From: an uncultured Blautia sp. | Lineage (GTDB): Bacteria; Bacillota; Clostridia; Lachnospirales; Lachnospiraceae | NCBI GenBank assembly: GCA_934373235.1 | Contig: CAKROW010000003.1 | Span: 1 to 64,000 of the forward strand | Direction of reading: 5' to 3' | DNA: 64,000 nucleotides | Shown: piece by piece, positions 51,314 through 59,787 of the stretch | Position numbering within the stretch: the first letter of the stretch is position 1 | Layout of the letters: every line of letters begins with the position of its first letter | The notes under the pieces: generated by a model | Told to the model about the DNA's origin: nothing | Database searches by the model: none | What the model saw: only the letters and a program-made list of their open reading frames with translations | Position numbers and translations under genes: made by a program

Positions 51314-52192
51314 TCAGTATCTCCTTTTCTCTTTTAATTCCTCATGCAGTGCAAGATAATCCTCATATCTCAGCCTGCTGATCTCATTGTTCTCAAGAGC
51401 CGTCTTTACAGCACAGCCCGGCTCATGTATATGCCGGCATCCCTGAAAACGGCACTGATCCTCATACCTGCGGAACTCCGGGAAATAATCCTTAAGTTCC
51501 TGTTCCTCCATATTCTCAATATACAGGGAGGAAAATCCGGGAGTATCCACCAGAAATGTATCCTGCGCTATAGGCACGATCTGTGCATGGCGGGTGGTAT
51601 GCTTGCCACGCTTCAGTTTTCTGCTGATCTCTCCTGTTTCCATTTCTATTTCTTCCTGCAGGGAGTTTGTGATGGATGACTTGCCTACACCTGACGGACC
51701 TGCCACCACTGTGGTCTTGCCCTTAAGTATTCTGTGGATTTCCTCAAGTCCCTCCCCTTCCAGTGCACTGGAAAGTATCACCTGATATCCGCAGCTCTCA
51801 TATGTGCTGCACAGAAATTCCAGTTCCTTCTCATCTGCCAGATCCTTTTTGTTAAAGCAGATCACTGCCGGAACTTCCTCCCTCTCCATCATAATAAGGA
51901 AACGGTCCAGAAGCATGAAATTCGGCTTCGGGTTCTCCATTGCAAAGATCACCAGTGCCTGATCCACATTGGCGACAGCCGGACGGATCAGGGAATTCTT
52001 TCTTTCCCTGATCGCCGTTACACTTCCCTCCAGTTCCTTTTCATCCAGGACCGTGATCTCAACATCATCTCCCACCAGAGGTTTCTTCTTATCTTTACGG
52101 AAGATACCTTTTGCCCTGCACTCATAGGTATTGCCATCTTCCGCATAGACATAATAAAAACCTGCGATTCCTTTTATGATCTTTCCCTGCAT
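51314..52192 (-). CDS. rsgA: Small ribosomal subunit biogenesis GTPase RsgA
   Basis: Circularly permuted GTPase of about 292 residues that checks 30S maturation. An OB-fold opens the protein (QGKIIKGIAGFYYVY). The G motifs come in permuted order: FNKKDLAD (G4), SSALEGEG (G5), GPSGVGKSS (G1) and DTPGF (G3). A zinc site follows as CRFQGCRHIHEPGC. The prkC stop codon overlaps a possible GTG start (52198) as GTGA; the ATG at 52192 is also possible and is used here. Confidence 0.95.
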   Translation of the reverse strand: MQGKIIKGIAGFYYVYAEDGNTYECRAKGIFRKDKKKPLVGDDVEITVLDEKELEGSVTAIRERKNSLIRPAVANVDQALVIFAMENPKPNFMLLDRFLIMMEREEVPAVICFNKKDLADEKELEFLCSTYESCGYQVILSSALEGEGLEEIHRILKGKTTVVAGPSGVGKSSITNSLQEEIEMETGEISRKLKRGKHTTRHAQIVPIAQDTFLVDTPGFSSLYIENMEEQELKDYFPEFRRYEDQCRFQGCRHIHEPGCAVKTALENNEISRLRYEDYLALHEELKEKRRY

Positions 52193-52194
52193 GA

Positions 52195-54483
52195 TCACTC
52201 TGCTTTCTTAAATGTCACTGCATAGGAGCCTAACTGCTGGTAATTGCCGTCAACTTCCTCTGACAGATAAATGGTTCCCTCGGAAACTCCCTCAGCTCCT
52301 GAAACATCAAGCTGATATGGGAATGTTACAGTCTGTCCGTCCAGGATTGTAGATGCCTGCATGGCTCCGTTTACAGTCTGGATCAGCTCCAGCCTGATCG
52401 CTCCGCCCTGATAACCGGACGGTGTGTCAAGAGTCTGTGTGCACTTCCAGTTGCTGCCTGCATTGGCTGTGGAAGTGTCAGTTCCTGATGAAGCTGTTGT
52501 ATCCGTTGTTCCGTTGGCAACATCTGTACTTCCTGATGTGCTTTCATCTGCGGAAGCTGTATCTGCTGTATTCTGTGTATCTGTGGTTTCTGCCTCCGGC
52601 GTTGGTGTGGCAGTCTCAGATGACGGAGCCTGATCTCCGGAGCTTACTGTGATGCTGATAGGCTGATCCGGATCTGCTGATTCGCCGGCCTCCGGATTCT
52701 GTGCAATGACAGTTCCTGCCGCCTCACTGCTCTGCTCCTCTGTTACCTGAATATCAATAAACTTGCCAAGAGTGGTAAGCGCCTCATTCTTTGTCATTCC
52801 AACTACACTTGGTACCTCAGCATTTGAGCCAAAATCAAGTCCGCGGCTTACAGTCAGAGTTACTGCAGAGCCACCCTGTACAGCAGTTCCTGCCGCCGGA
52901 TCTACAGAATATACATATCCCGGATCTACAACTGCATATCCGTTATCATCCTTTTCGCTGTACTCTTTCTGAACTGTAACAGTAAGTCCCAGGTCTTCCA
53001 GTGTCTGCTGTGCCTCAATGCCTGTACGTCCATCCAGATCCGGAATTGTCACCTGCTGCGTTCCTGTACTTATCCAGTACTTTACAGTAGAGTTCTTGGC
53101 AACCTGTGTTCCTGCCTGGATATCCTGACGGGATACATTTCCTTTTGCCTGACTGGAAGCTTCCTCTCCTGCCATCTGTACGCCCAGATTCGCTTCATTT
53201 GCGATCTGTTTTGCCTCATCCTCGGACTTGCCTACCAGATCCGGCACTGTTACCATTCCACTGGCATCCTGGGTCTGGCTCTCTGTCCCGGCCTCCTGCC
53301 TGCTGCTGGTGCCGCTGTTTCCACCTCCGATAAGACCTGCGGAACGCCCAACGATCACAACAATAGCCACCAGGACAATAGCTCCTCCGATAAGTGCCGC
53401 TATAGTCAGTCCCATGCCGCCGGACTTCTGGTCAGCCTTCTCTGCCCGGACCTTTTTGCCGGATTTCTTATCGTAGGCATCATCCTCTGCATCATCATAA
53501 TCTGTATCGTAATCCTCTTCTTCCAGGTCATTCTCCTCGATTTTGGAGATATCTGCCTTGGACACCTGTTTCGGAGTATGCTTGATCTCTCCAAGCTCTT
53601 CCTCTGAAATCACTACAGTCTTTGCGTCTGTATCTATTGTAGTAAGTTTCACAAAATCACCCTGCGGGTCGATCAGTGAATGTTTCAGATCTGCGATCAC
53701 ATCCTCCATACGGCTGTAACGGCGATCCACACTCTTCTGTGTACACTTGAGGATGATCTGTTCCAGACTGTATGGAAGACCCGGTGTATAAACACTTGGC
53801 GGCACCATTTCTTCCTGAAGATGTTTAATGGCAATTGCTACTGTGGTATCCCCGTCAAACGGCACTCTTCCTGTCACCATCTCATACAGTGTGATACCCA
53901 GTGAATAAATGTCACTCTTCTCATCACTGTATCCACCACGCACCTGCTCCGGTGAACTGTAATGTACAGATCCCATAACATTGGAACTGATCGTGTTTGA
54001 GGACGCAGCCCTGGCAATTCCAAAATCTGTCACCTTAACCTTGCCGTCTGTAGAGATAATGATATTCTGTGGTTTTACATCTCTGTGCACGATCCCATGA
54101 TTGTGTGCCGCTTCAAGTCCCATAGATACCTGAATTGCAATACTGGTAGCTTCCTTGATAGAAAGCTTGCCTTTTTTGGAGATATACTCCTTAAGAGTAA
54201 TTCCCTCGATCAGCTCCATAACGATGTAATAAACACCGCCGTCATCACCCACATCAAATACATTGACAATGTTAGGGTGTGTCAGACCTGCCGCTGCCTG
54301 AGCTTCACTTCTGAATTTACGGATAAAAGTAGTATCCTCTCTGAATTCCGGTTTCAGGACTTTTACAGCCACAAAACGGTTCAGTTTATGATCCGTAGCC
54401 TTGTAAACATCTGCCATACCGCCGGTTCCGATCTTACCAAGTATCTCATAGCGTTCTGCTATGATCGTTCCTGTTTTCAACAT
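52195..54483 (-). CDS. prkC: PASTA-domain Ser/Thr protein kinase (PrkC/Stk1)
   Basis: Membrane receptor kinase of 762 residues. The kinase domain (about 10-270) has IGTGGMADVYKA, AVKVLK, HRDVKPQN and the DFG triad. After an acidic juxtamembrane stretch, a membrane helix lies at about 359-381. Three PASTA domains (about 410-476, 477-550 and 551-612) follow; they bind muropeptides or lipid II. A Thr/Ser-rich linker and an extra domain of about 75 residues close the protein. Partner phosphatase prpC lies just upstream with a 7-base overlap. The kinase tunes wall synthesis, division and dormancy exit in relatives. Confidence 0.96.
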   Translation of the reverse strand: MLKTGTIIAERYEILGKIGTGGMADVYKATDHKLNRFVAVKVLKPEFREDTTFIRKFRSEAQAAAGLTHPNIVNVFDVGDDGGVYYIVMELIEGITLKEYISKKGKLSIKEATSIAIQVSMGLEAAHNHGIVHRDVKPQNIIISTDGKVKVTDFGIARAASSNTISSNVMGSVHYSSPEQVRGGYSDEKSDIYSLGITLYEMVTGRVPFDGDTTVAIAIKHLQEEMVPPSVYTPGLPYSLEQIILKCTQKSVDRRYSRMEDVIADLKHSLIDPQGDFVKLTTIDTDAKTVVISEEELGEIKHTPKQVSKADISKIEENDLEEEDYDTDYDDAEDDAYDKKSGKKVRAEKADQKSGGMGLTIAALIGGAIVLVAIVVIVGRSAGLIGGGNSGTSSRQEAGTESQTQDASGMVTVPDLVGKSEDEAKQIANEANLGVQMAGEEASSQAKGNVSRQDIQAGTQVAKNSTVKYWISTGTQQVTIPDLDGRTGIEAQQTLEDLGLTVTVQKEYSEKDDNGYAVVDPGYVYSVDPAAGTAVQGGSAVTLTVSRGLDFGSNAEVPSVVGMTKNEALTTLGKFIDIQVTEEQSSEAAGTVIAQNPEAGESADPDQPISITVSSGDQAPSSETATPTPEAETTDTQNTADTASADESTSGSTDVANGTTDTTASSGTDTSTANAGSNWKCTQTLDTPSGYQGGAIRLELIQTVNGAMQASTILDGQTVTFPYQLDVSGAEGVSEGTIYLSEEVDGNYQQLGSYAVTFKKAE

Positions 54484-55223
54484 GCTTCCACCTCATTCGT
54501 GAATGGTTCAACAAGCACCACTGCGATGTTATCTTTACCACCATTCTGATTTGCTTCCCGAAGGAGCCTATTGCCCTTCTGATCAATATCCGTGTCGGGA
54601 TCCAGTATGATCTCTTCCATTTTCTTATCCTGGACCATGTTGCTCAGTCCATCTGAGCACATCAGGATCGTACAGCCTTCTTCCAGCCTAAAATCGAAGA
54701 AATCAACATCCACTGTCTTCTCAGCACCAAGTGCCCTTGTAATGATATTCTTATCCGGATGGTTCCGGGCTTCATCCTCACTGAGTTCACCCATTCTCAC
54801 CATTTCCTGAACAAGAGAATGATCCCTTGTAATCTGGCGGATCTCATCATCAACCACATAAAGACGGCTGTCTCCTACATTGGCAACATAGGCGTACTGA
54901 TCTACGATAGTGGCAACCACCATAGTAGTTCCCATTCCCCGCAGTTTCTCGTCTTCCTGTGCACAGTTGCGGATTTCAGTATTTGCAGTTTCAATGGCAT
55001 GACGGATGACCCTTACCGGATTATAATCCGCATCCTTACGGATCTCTTCCACCAGAATCTGTACTGCATGTGAGGATGCATAGTCACCGGCATTATGGCC
55101 TCCCATTCCGTCTGCGACTGTGAAAAGATTAGGCAGATTTCCCACCGGACCTTCGGATGCGAATACGTAATCCTGATTCATCTTCCGCTTCTGCCCTACA
55201 TCAGTAGCTGAATATATCCTCAT
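54477..55223 (-). CDS. prpC: PP2C-type Ser/Thr phosphatase (PrpC/Stp1)
   Basis: Metal-dependent phosphatase of 248 residues that reverses PrkC phosphorylation. The PP2C motifs are all present: DVGQKRKMNQDY, ADGMGGHNAGDYAS, GTTMVVATI, NVGDSRLY, CSDGLSNM and GGKDNIAVVL. It starts one base after the rlmN stop codon. The phosphatase-kinase order is conserved in Firmicutes. Confidence 0.96.
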   Translation of the reverse strand: MRIYSATDVGQKRKMNQDYVFASEGPVGNLPNLFTVADGMGGHNAGDYASSHAVQILVEEIRKDADYNPVRVIRHAIETANTEIRNCAQEDEKLRGMGTTMVVATIVDQYAYVANVGDSRLYVVDDEIRQITRDHSLVQEMVRMGELSEDEARNHPDKNIITRALGAEKTVDVDFFDFRLEEGCTILMCSDGLSNMVQDKKMEEIILDPDTDIDQKGNRLLREANQNGGKDNIAVVLVEPFTNEVEAC

Positions 55224-55224
55224 G

Positions 55225-56265
55225 TCACTTCTCGCTTTCTGTTTTTTCCATATAACTTTTTCTCAGTTGTCCACAGGCACCGTCAATATCGCTGCCCATT
55301 TCCCTTCTAATAGTAACATTAATTCCATATTTTTCAAGTTTTATTTTGAAATTCTCCACAGCCTGTCGTGTAGAACGGACATAGGATCTTTCCTTTATGG
55401 GATTCACAGGAATAAGATTAACGTGGCAGTTTATTCCCCTGATCCTTCCGGAAAGCTCCCTGGCATCCTCCGCACTGTCATTCACCCCGGCAACCAGACT
55501 GTATTCAAATGTGATCCTTCTTCCGGTTTTATCAAAATAATTCCTGCACGCCTTGAGAACCTCATCCATGGAATATTTGTTTGCAACAGGCATCAGCTCC
55601 CGGCGCTTCTCGTCGTTGGGCGCATGAAGTGAAAGAGCCAGGGTGATCTGCAGCTTTTCTTCTGCCAGATCATACATCTTTGGCACAATTCCACAGGTGG
55701 ATACCGTAACATTCCTCTGGCTGATCCCAAGTCCGTTCTCATCTGTAAGGATGCGGATAAAGCGGATCAGATTATCATAATTGTCCATTGGCTCACCGGT
55801 TCCCATAACTACCACATTTGCCACACGCTCGCCCGTATCTGCCTGGATCCTGTAAATCTGATCCAGCATCTCTGACGGTTCCAGGCATCTGGTCAGTCCA
55901 CCTATGGTAGAAGCACAGAATCTGCAGCCCATGCGGCAGCCAACCTGTGAGGAAATACATACGGAATTTCCGTGGTGGTATCTCATAAGTACACTTTCGA
56001 TCACATTTCCGTCGTCCAATTGAAATAAGTATTTCCTTGTGTCGTCAATTTTGGATATCCGCACATCTGCCTGTTTCAGTGCAGTGATCGGATAATCAGA
56101 AAGCTTTTCTCTGAGACTCTTTGACAGGTTTGTCATTTCATCCCAGGAGGTCACAAGCTGCTGATGAAGCCAGGCATAGATCTGCTTTGCCCGGAAGGGC
56201 TTCTCTCCCAGTTCCACCATGAAGCTTTTCAGTTCTTCCATTGTCATGGATTTTACATCTGTCAT
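55225..56265 (-). CDS. rlmN: Dual-specificity 23S rRNA/tRNA C2-methyladenosine methyltransferase RlmN
   Basis: Radical SAM enzyme of 346 residues that methylates A2503 of 23S rRNA and A37 of some tRNAs. The iron-sulfur cysteines sit in CRMGCRFC. VVMGTGEPMDNYDN, SLHAPND and LIPVNPI are further family marks, and the C-terminal MGSDIDGACGQL holds the second catalytic cysteine. Full length. AAGGAT precedes the ATG. It lies three bases after rsmB. Confidence 0.97.
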   Translation of the reverse strand: MTDVKSMTMEELKSFMVELGEKPFRAKQIYAWLHQQLVTSWDEMTNLSKSLREKLSDYPITALKQADVRISKIDDTRKYLFQLDDGNVIESVLMRYHHGNSVCISSQVGCRMGCRFCASTIGGLTRCLEPSEMLDQIYRIQADTGERVANVVVMGTGEPMDNYDNLIRFIRILTDENGLGISQRNVTVSTCGIVPKMYDLAEEKLQITLALSLHAPNDEKRRELMPVANKYSMDEVLKACRNYFDKTGRRITFEYSLVAGVNDSAEDARELSGRIRGINCHVNLIPVNPIKERSYVRSTRQAVENFKIKLEKYGINVTIRREMGSDIDGACGQLRKSYMEKTESEK

Positions 56266-56268
56266 ATT

Positions 56269-57621
56269 TTATATCCTTCTGAATTTAGCAATGAAGAATC
56301 CATCTGTATCATGCACTCCCGGAAGAAGCTGCAGATATCCCAGTTTTGTGGATTTGCAGCGAAGCTCCTGTGGGATACATGGATCCAGGCTTTCCAGCTT
56401 AAACGGGTAATGGTTCATAAACCATATCATGTTTTCTTCATTTTCTTCTTTTGCAATGGTGCAGGTACTGAATACCAGCACACCATTTTTCTTTACATAC
56501 TGGGATGCCCTGTCAAGAATGGTTCTCTGAAGAATTATGATCTCCTCCTGTCTCTGGGCAGTCATCCTGTATTTGATCTCCGGCTTTTTGCCGATGACTC
56601 CGTAACCGGAACACGGAACATCTGCCAGAACAATATCTGCCAGTTCTTCAGAATTCACATCATAAACAGTTGCATCCTGTACCCTGGCTTCCACATTGAT
56701 CACATCTGTACGGCGGATATTTTCCTCAATAAGATCCACCTTGTACTGGCTTACATCACGGGAGTCCACAGTTCCGTAGTCTCCCATCTTGTCTGCCACA
56801 TGAAGAGTTTTTCCTCCCGGAGCAGCACACATATCTATAATATAATCTCCTTTTTGGGGAGCTGCCACTTCAGCCACCAGCATGGAACTTACATCCTGCA
56901 CCTGGATCTTTCCCTGCAGAAAAGCATCCAGGGTAAGGATATGGTTGTAATTGGAGATCCGAAGTGCATAGGGCAGATAAGGTGCCTGCTCTACCTTCAC
57001 CCCCTGAGCTCTCAGACTTTCCACGATTTCCATTTTGGGGGTCTTGTGGATCCTGCATCTTACTGTAACCGGCTTCTCCTTCAGAAAATCCGCCAGCATC
57101 AGTTCTGTCTTTTCCACACCGTAATTGCTGATCCAGCGAAGTACAAGTGCTTCAGGCATGGAATATTTCACAGAAAGATACTGGATCTCATTTTCTTCCC
57201 TTGAAGGAAGCTTAATGTTGTCTATCTCTCTTGCTATTGTGCGAAGCACACCATTCACAAAGGGCTTCAGATTATAAAATCCCTTTCTCTGTGCCAGCTT
57301 CACTGCCTCATTGCACACAGCACTGTCCGGTACACTGTCCATAAATTTCAACTGGTATACTGCACTTCTTAAGATCTCCCGGATCTGTGGTTTCATCTTG
57401 TCCACAGTAACCTTGGAAAAAGAATTGATCACATAGTCAATATAGATCCGGTATTCCAGGGTTCCCTCGCAAACCCTTGTTATAAAGCTCCGCTCCTGTT
57501 TCGGCAGGAACTGGTGCTTGGAGAGGGCGTTACGGATAGCGATATGGCTGTGTTCCCCCTCCTCTTCAATCTGTAATAATATCTCCAGGATCAGCTCCCT
57601 TGCATTCACTCCGCTAATCAC
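56269..57621 (-). CDS. rsmB: 16S rRNA (cytosine(967)-C(5))-methyltransferase RsmB
   Basis: SAM-dependent methyltransferase of about 450 residues. The N-terminal NusB-like domain has RNALSKHQFLPKQERSFITR. The catalytic domain has DMCAAPGGKT, ADVPCSGYGVIGKKPEI with the general cysteine, and FSTCTIAKEENEE with the nucleophile region. The start is a GTG at 57621 behind GGAGG; the longer frame to 57642 is less likely. It overlaps the end of the peptidase gene by 8 bases. Confidence 0.94.
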   Translation of the reverse strand: MISGVNARELILEILLQIEEEGEHSHIAIRNALSKHQFLPKQERSFITRVCEGTLEYRIYIDYVINSFSKVTVDKMKPQIREILRSAVYQLKFMDSVPDSAVCNEAVKLAQRKGFYNLKPFVNGVLRTIAREIDNIKLPSREENEIQYLSVKYSMPEALVLRWISNYGVEKTELMLADFLKEKPVTVRCRIHKTPKMEIVESLRAQGVKVEQAPYLPYALRISNYNHILTLDAFLQGKIQVQDVSSMLVAEVAAPQKGDYIIDMCAAPGGKTLHVADKMGDYGTVDSRDVSQYKVDLIEENIRRTDVINVEARVQDATVYDVNSEELADIVLADVPCSGYGVIGKKPEIKYRMTAQRQEEIIILQRTILDRASQYVKKNGVLVFSTCTIAKEENEENMIWFMNHYPFKLESLDPCIPQELRCKSTKLGYLQLLPGVHDTDGFFIAKFRRI

Positions 57622-58324
57622 GATCTTTACCTCCACCAGCAAGGATTATCAGTCTTAAAAGCTGGAGAATGGACTGTGCAAGTGCAGCAACATAGGTCAG
57701 TGCAGCCGCTGTCAGTACCTTTCTCGCACCCCGTTTTTCATCCGGGCTTAAAATTCCCGTTGTTTCAAGCATCTTAAGTGCTCTTGATGAAGCATTAAAC
57801 TCTACAGGCAGTGTAACAAGCTGAAACAGCACTGCCAGTGAAAAAAGCAGGATTCCAACCATCACAAGGGGATGGATGGAAAAGATCAGTCCTGCAAGAA
57901 ACAGCGGCCAGGAAAGGGCTGATCCGATATTTGCTGCCGGAACAATGGCTGAACGCAGATTCAGTGGTGCATAGTTCACAGCATCCTGGATCGCATGTCC
58001 GCACTCATGGGCCGCAACACCTACGGAAACCAGGGAAGTTCTCCCATACACATCCTCAGAAAGGGATACTGTCTTTGTCCGTGGATCATAGTGATCTGTA
58101 AGGTGTCCCGGAATCGGTACTACCTGTACATCCGTGATACCTGCCGCCCGAAGGATCCTGTAAGCAGCGTCTGCCCCTGTAAGGCCGGAATGGCTCCTCA
58201 CTTTCTGGTAAGTCGCAACCGTGCTTTTCAGTCTGGCAGATGCTCCCAGTGCCAGAAGCATACCTATCACAAGCAGTATCATTGTGGGATCCCAGCCCCA
58301 TCCATAATATCCATATCCGTACAT
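57614..58324 (-). CDS. Zinc metallopeptidase, YugP family (membrane)
   Basis: About 236 residues. A Tyr/Gly-rich start leads into a membrane segment (MILLVIGMLLALGASARL). A peptidase-like motif HECGH stands near the middle (VGVAAHECGHAIQDAVNY), matching the neutral zinc peptidase pattern. Two more hydrophobic segments and an NASSRALKMLE block complete the YugP pattern. Substrate unknown. The frame is open to 58357, but GGGAG is placed for the ATG at 58324, four bases after the fmt stop. Confidence 0.88.
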   Translation of the reverse strand: MYGYGYYGWGWDPTMILLVIGMLLALGASARLKSTVATYQKVRSHSGLTGADAAYRILRAAGITDVQVVPIPGHLTDHYDPRTKTVSLSEDVYGRTSLVSVGVAAHECGHAIQDAVNYAPLNLRSAIVPAANIGSALSWPLFLAGLIFSIHPLVMVGILLFSLAVLFQLVTLPVEFNASSRALKMLETTGILSPDEKRGARKVLTAAALTYVAALAQSILQLLRLIILAGGGKDRD

Positions 58325-58328
58325 ACTG

Positions 58329-59276
58329 TCACTCCCTGGAATCTCTGAATCTGTCACCTGGTTTTATCTGATATCCTCTTAAAAATATCTCTGCTTCCAT
58401 ACGTTTTTTTCCTTCTAGCTGCACCTCGGTAAGCACAAGGCTGTCACTGGCACAGGCTACATGAATTCCCTTCTTATCAGTAAAAAGTACGGTTCCCGGT
58501 GTGGCTTCTGTATCCTTCTTCTCTTCCACAAAGCTTTTCCACACTTTTAATGTCTTTCCGTTTATGAAGGTATAAGCACTTGGCCACGGATTCATTCCTC
58601 TTACCAGACGTTCAAGCTCAGCTGCACTTCTGGAAAAATCAAGAAGCCCCATCTGCTTTGTGATCATTGCCGCATAAGGTGTCGGGCTTTCTTCCGGCTG
58701 CTTCTCCCTCTTTGCTGTTCCGTCAAAAATCGCAGGAAGTGTTTCTATAAGAAGCTTCGCTCCGGCTTCAGCCAGTTTGTCAAAAAGACTTCCACCAGTC
58801 TCATCCTCAGCCAGCGGCACCACGATTTTTGAGATCATATCTCCGGTGTCAAGCCCGGTCCCCATCTGCATGATGGTAACTCCGGATTCTTTTTCACCAT
58901 CAATCACAGCCTGCTGGATAGGTGCTGCTCCTCTGTATTTCGGAAGAAGAGATGCGTGGATATTAATGCAGCCAAATTTTGGCATATCCAGAACACTTTT
59001 GGGAATGATCTGTCCAAAAGCTGCTACTATGATAATATCCGGTGCCAGTGCCTCCAGCTCTTTTACAAATTCCGGATCTCTCACCTTTACAGGCTGAAGT
59101 ACCGGAATCCCATGCTTCAGTGCTTCCTCCTTTACAGGTGTCGGAAGCAGGGTCTTGCCCCTTCCCTTTGGCTTATCCGGCTGTGTTACAACAGCCTCCA
59201 CCTTATAGCCGGCCTCTGTCAGGGCAGCCAATGGTGCCACTGCAAAGTCCGGTGTTCCCATATAAACAATTTTCAT
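58329..59276 (-). CDS. fmt: Methionyl-tRNA formyltransferase
   Basis: Enzyme of 315 residues that formylates initiator Met-tRNA. Family marks are IVYMGTPDFAVAPL at the start, the catalytic region NIHASLLPKYRGAAPIQQAV, MQMGTGLDTGDMI, and RGMNPWPSAYTF in the middle. The C-terminal tRNA-binding domain ends in GYQIKPGDRF. It lies 13 bases after def, its functional partner. Confidence 0.97.
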   Translation of the reverse strand: MKIVYMGTPDFAVAPLAALTEAGYKVEAVVTQPDKPKGRGKTLLPTPVKEEALKHGIPVLQPVKVRDPEFVKELEALAPDIIIVAAFGQIIPKSVLDMPKFGCINIHASLLPKYRGAAPIQQAVIDGEKESGVTIMQMGTGLDTGDMISKIVVPLAEDETGGSLFDKLAEAGAKLLIETLPAIFDGTAKREKQPEESPTPYAAMITKQMGLLDFSRSAAELERLVRGMNPWPSAYTFINGKTLKVWKSFVEEKKDTEATPGTVLFTDKKGIHVACASDSLVLTEVQLEGKKRMEAEIFLRGYQIKPGDRFRDSRE

Positions 59277-59289
59277 AAATATCCCGCCT

Positions 59290-59775
59290 TTATTCTTCTG
59301 AATCGTCGTAATCTTCGTAGCTTACCTTGTGAAGTTCACCCTCCACAAGATCTGTATACATTTTCCCGTCAAGGTGGTCGATCTCATGGCAGAAAGCTCT
59401 TGCAAGAAGTCCTTCTCCCTCATAGATCTGCTCCTCCATGCTTACATCAAGTGCCCTTACCTTTACGTAGTTTGGACGTGTCACCTGTCCGGCCATTCCC
59501 GGAACACTTAAACATCCCTCATCTCCTGTCTGCTCACCGTCTGTCTCAAGGATCTCAGGATTGATAAGCACTATAGGGCCATCCCCCACATCGATCACCA
59601 CGATACGCTTCAGGATCCCGACCTGCGGTGCAGCAAGTCCCACACCCATTGCATCATACATGGTATCCAGCATATCTGTGATCAGTTCGCCGATCCTCGG
59701 TGTCATCTTATCCACGGGACGTGATTTCTTTGTCAGTACAGAATCTCCCTGTACTCTGATTGTTCTAAGTGCCAT
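59290..59775 (-). CDS. def: Peptide deformylase
   Basis: Metal enzyme of 161 residues that removes the formyl group from new proteins. The three motifs are GVGLAAPQVG, EGCLSVPG (with the metal Cys) and HEIDHLDGKMY (with the two metal His and catalytic Glu). A short acidic tail follows. AAAGGAG precedes the ATG. It lies 12 bases after priA. Confidence 0.97.
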   Translation of the reverse strand: MALRTIRVQGDSVLTKKSRPVDKMTPRIGELITDMLDTMYDAMGVGLAAPQVGILKRIVVIDVGDGPIVLINPEILETDGEQTGDEGCLSVPGMAGQVTRPNYVKVRALDVSMEEQIYEGEGLLARAFCHEIDHLDGKMYTDLVEGELHKVSYEDYDDSEE

Positions 59776-59787
59776 TTTTCTTCTCCT

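Noticed and set aside
56164..57204. Open frame of 346 codons on the plus strand opposite rsmB and rlmN
   Set aside because: Shadow of two conserved genes; composition is not protein-like and no start signal is present.
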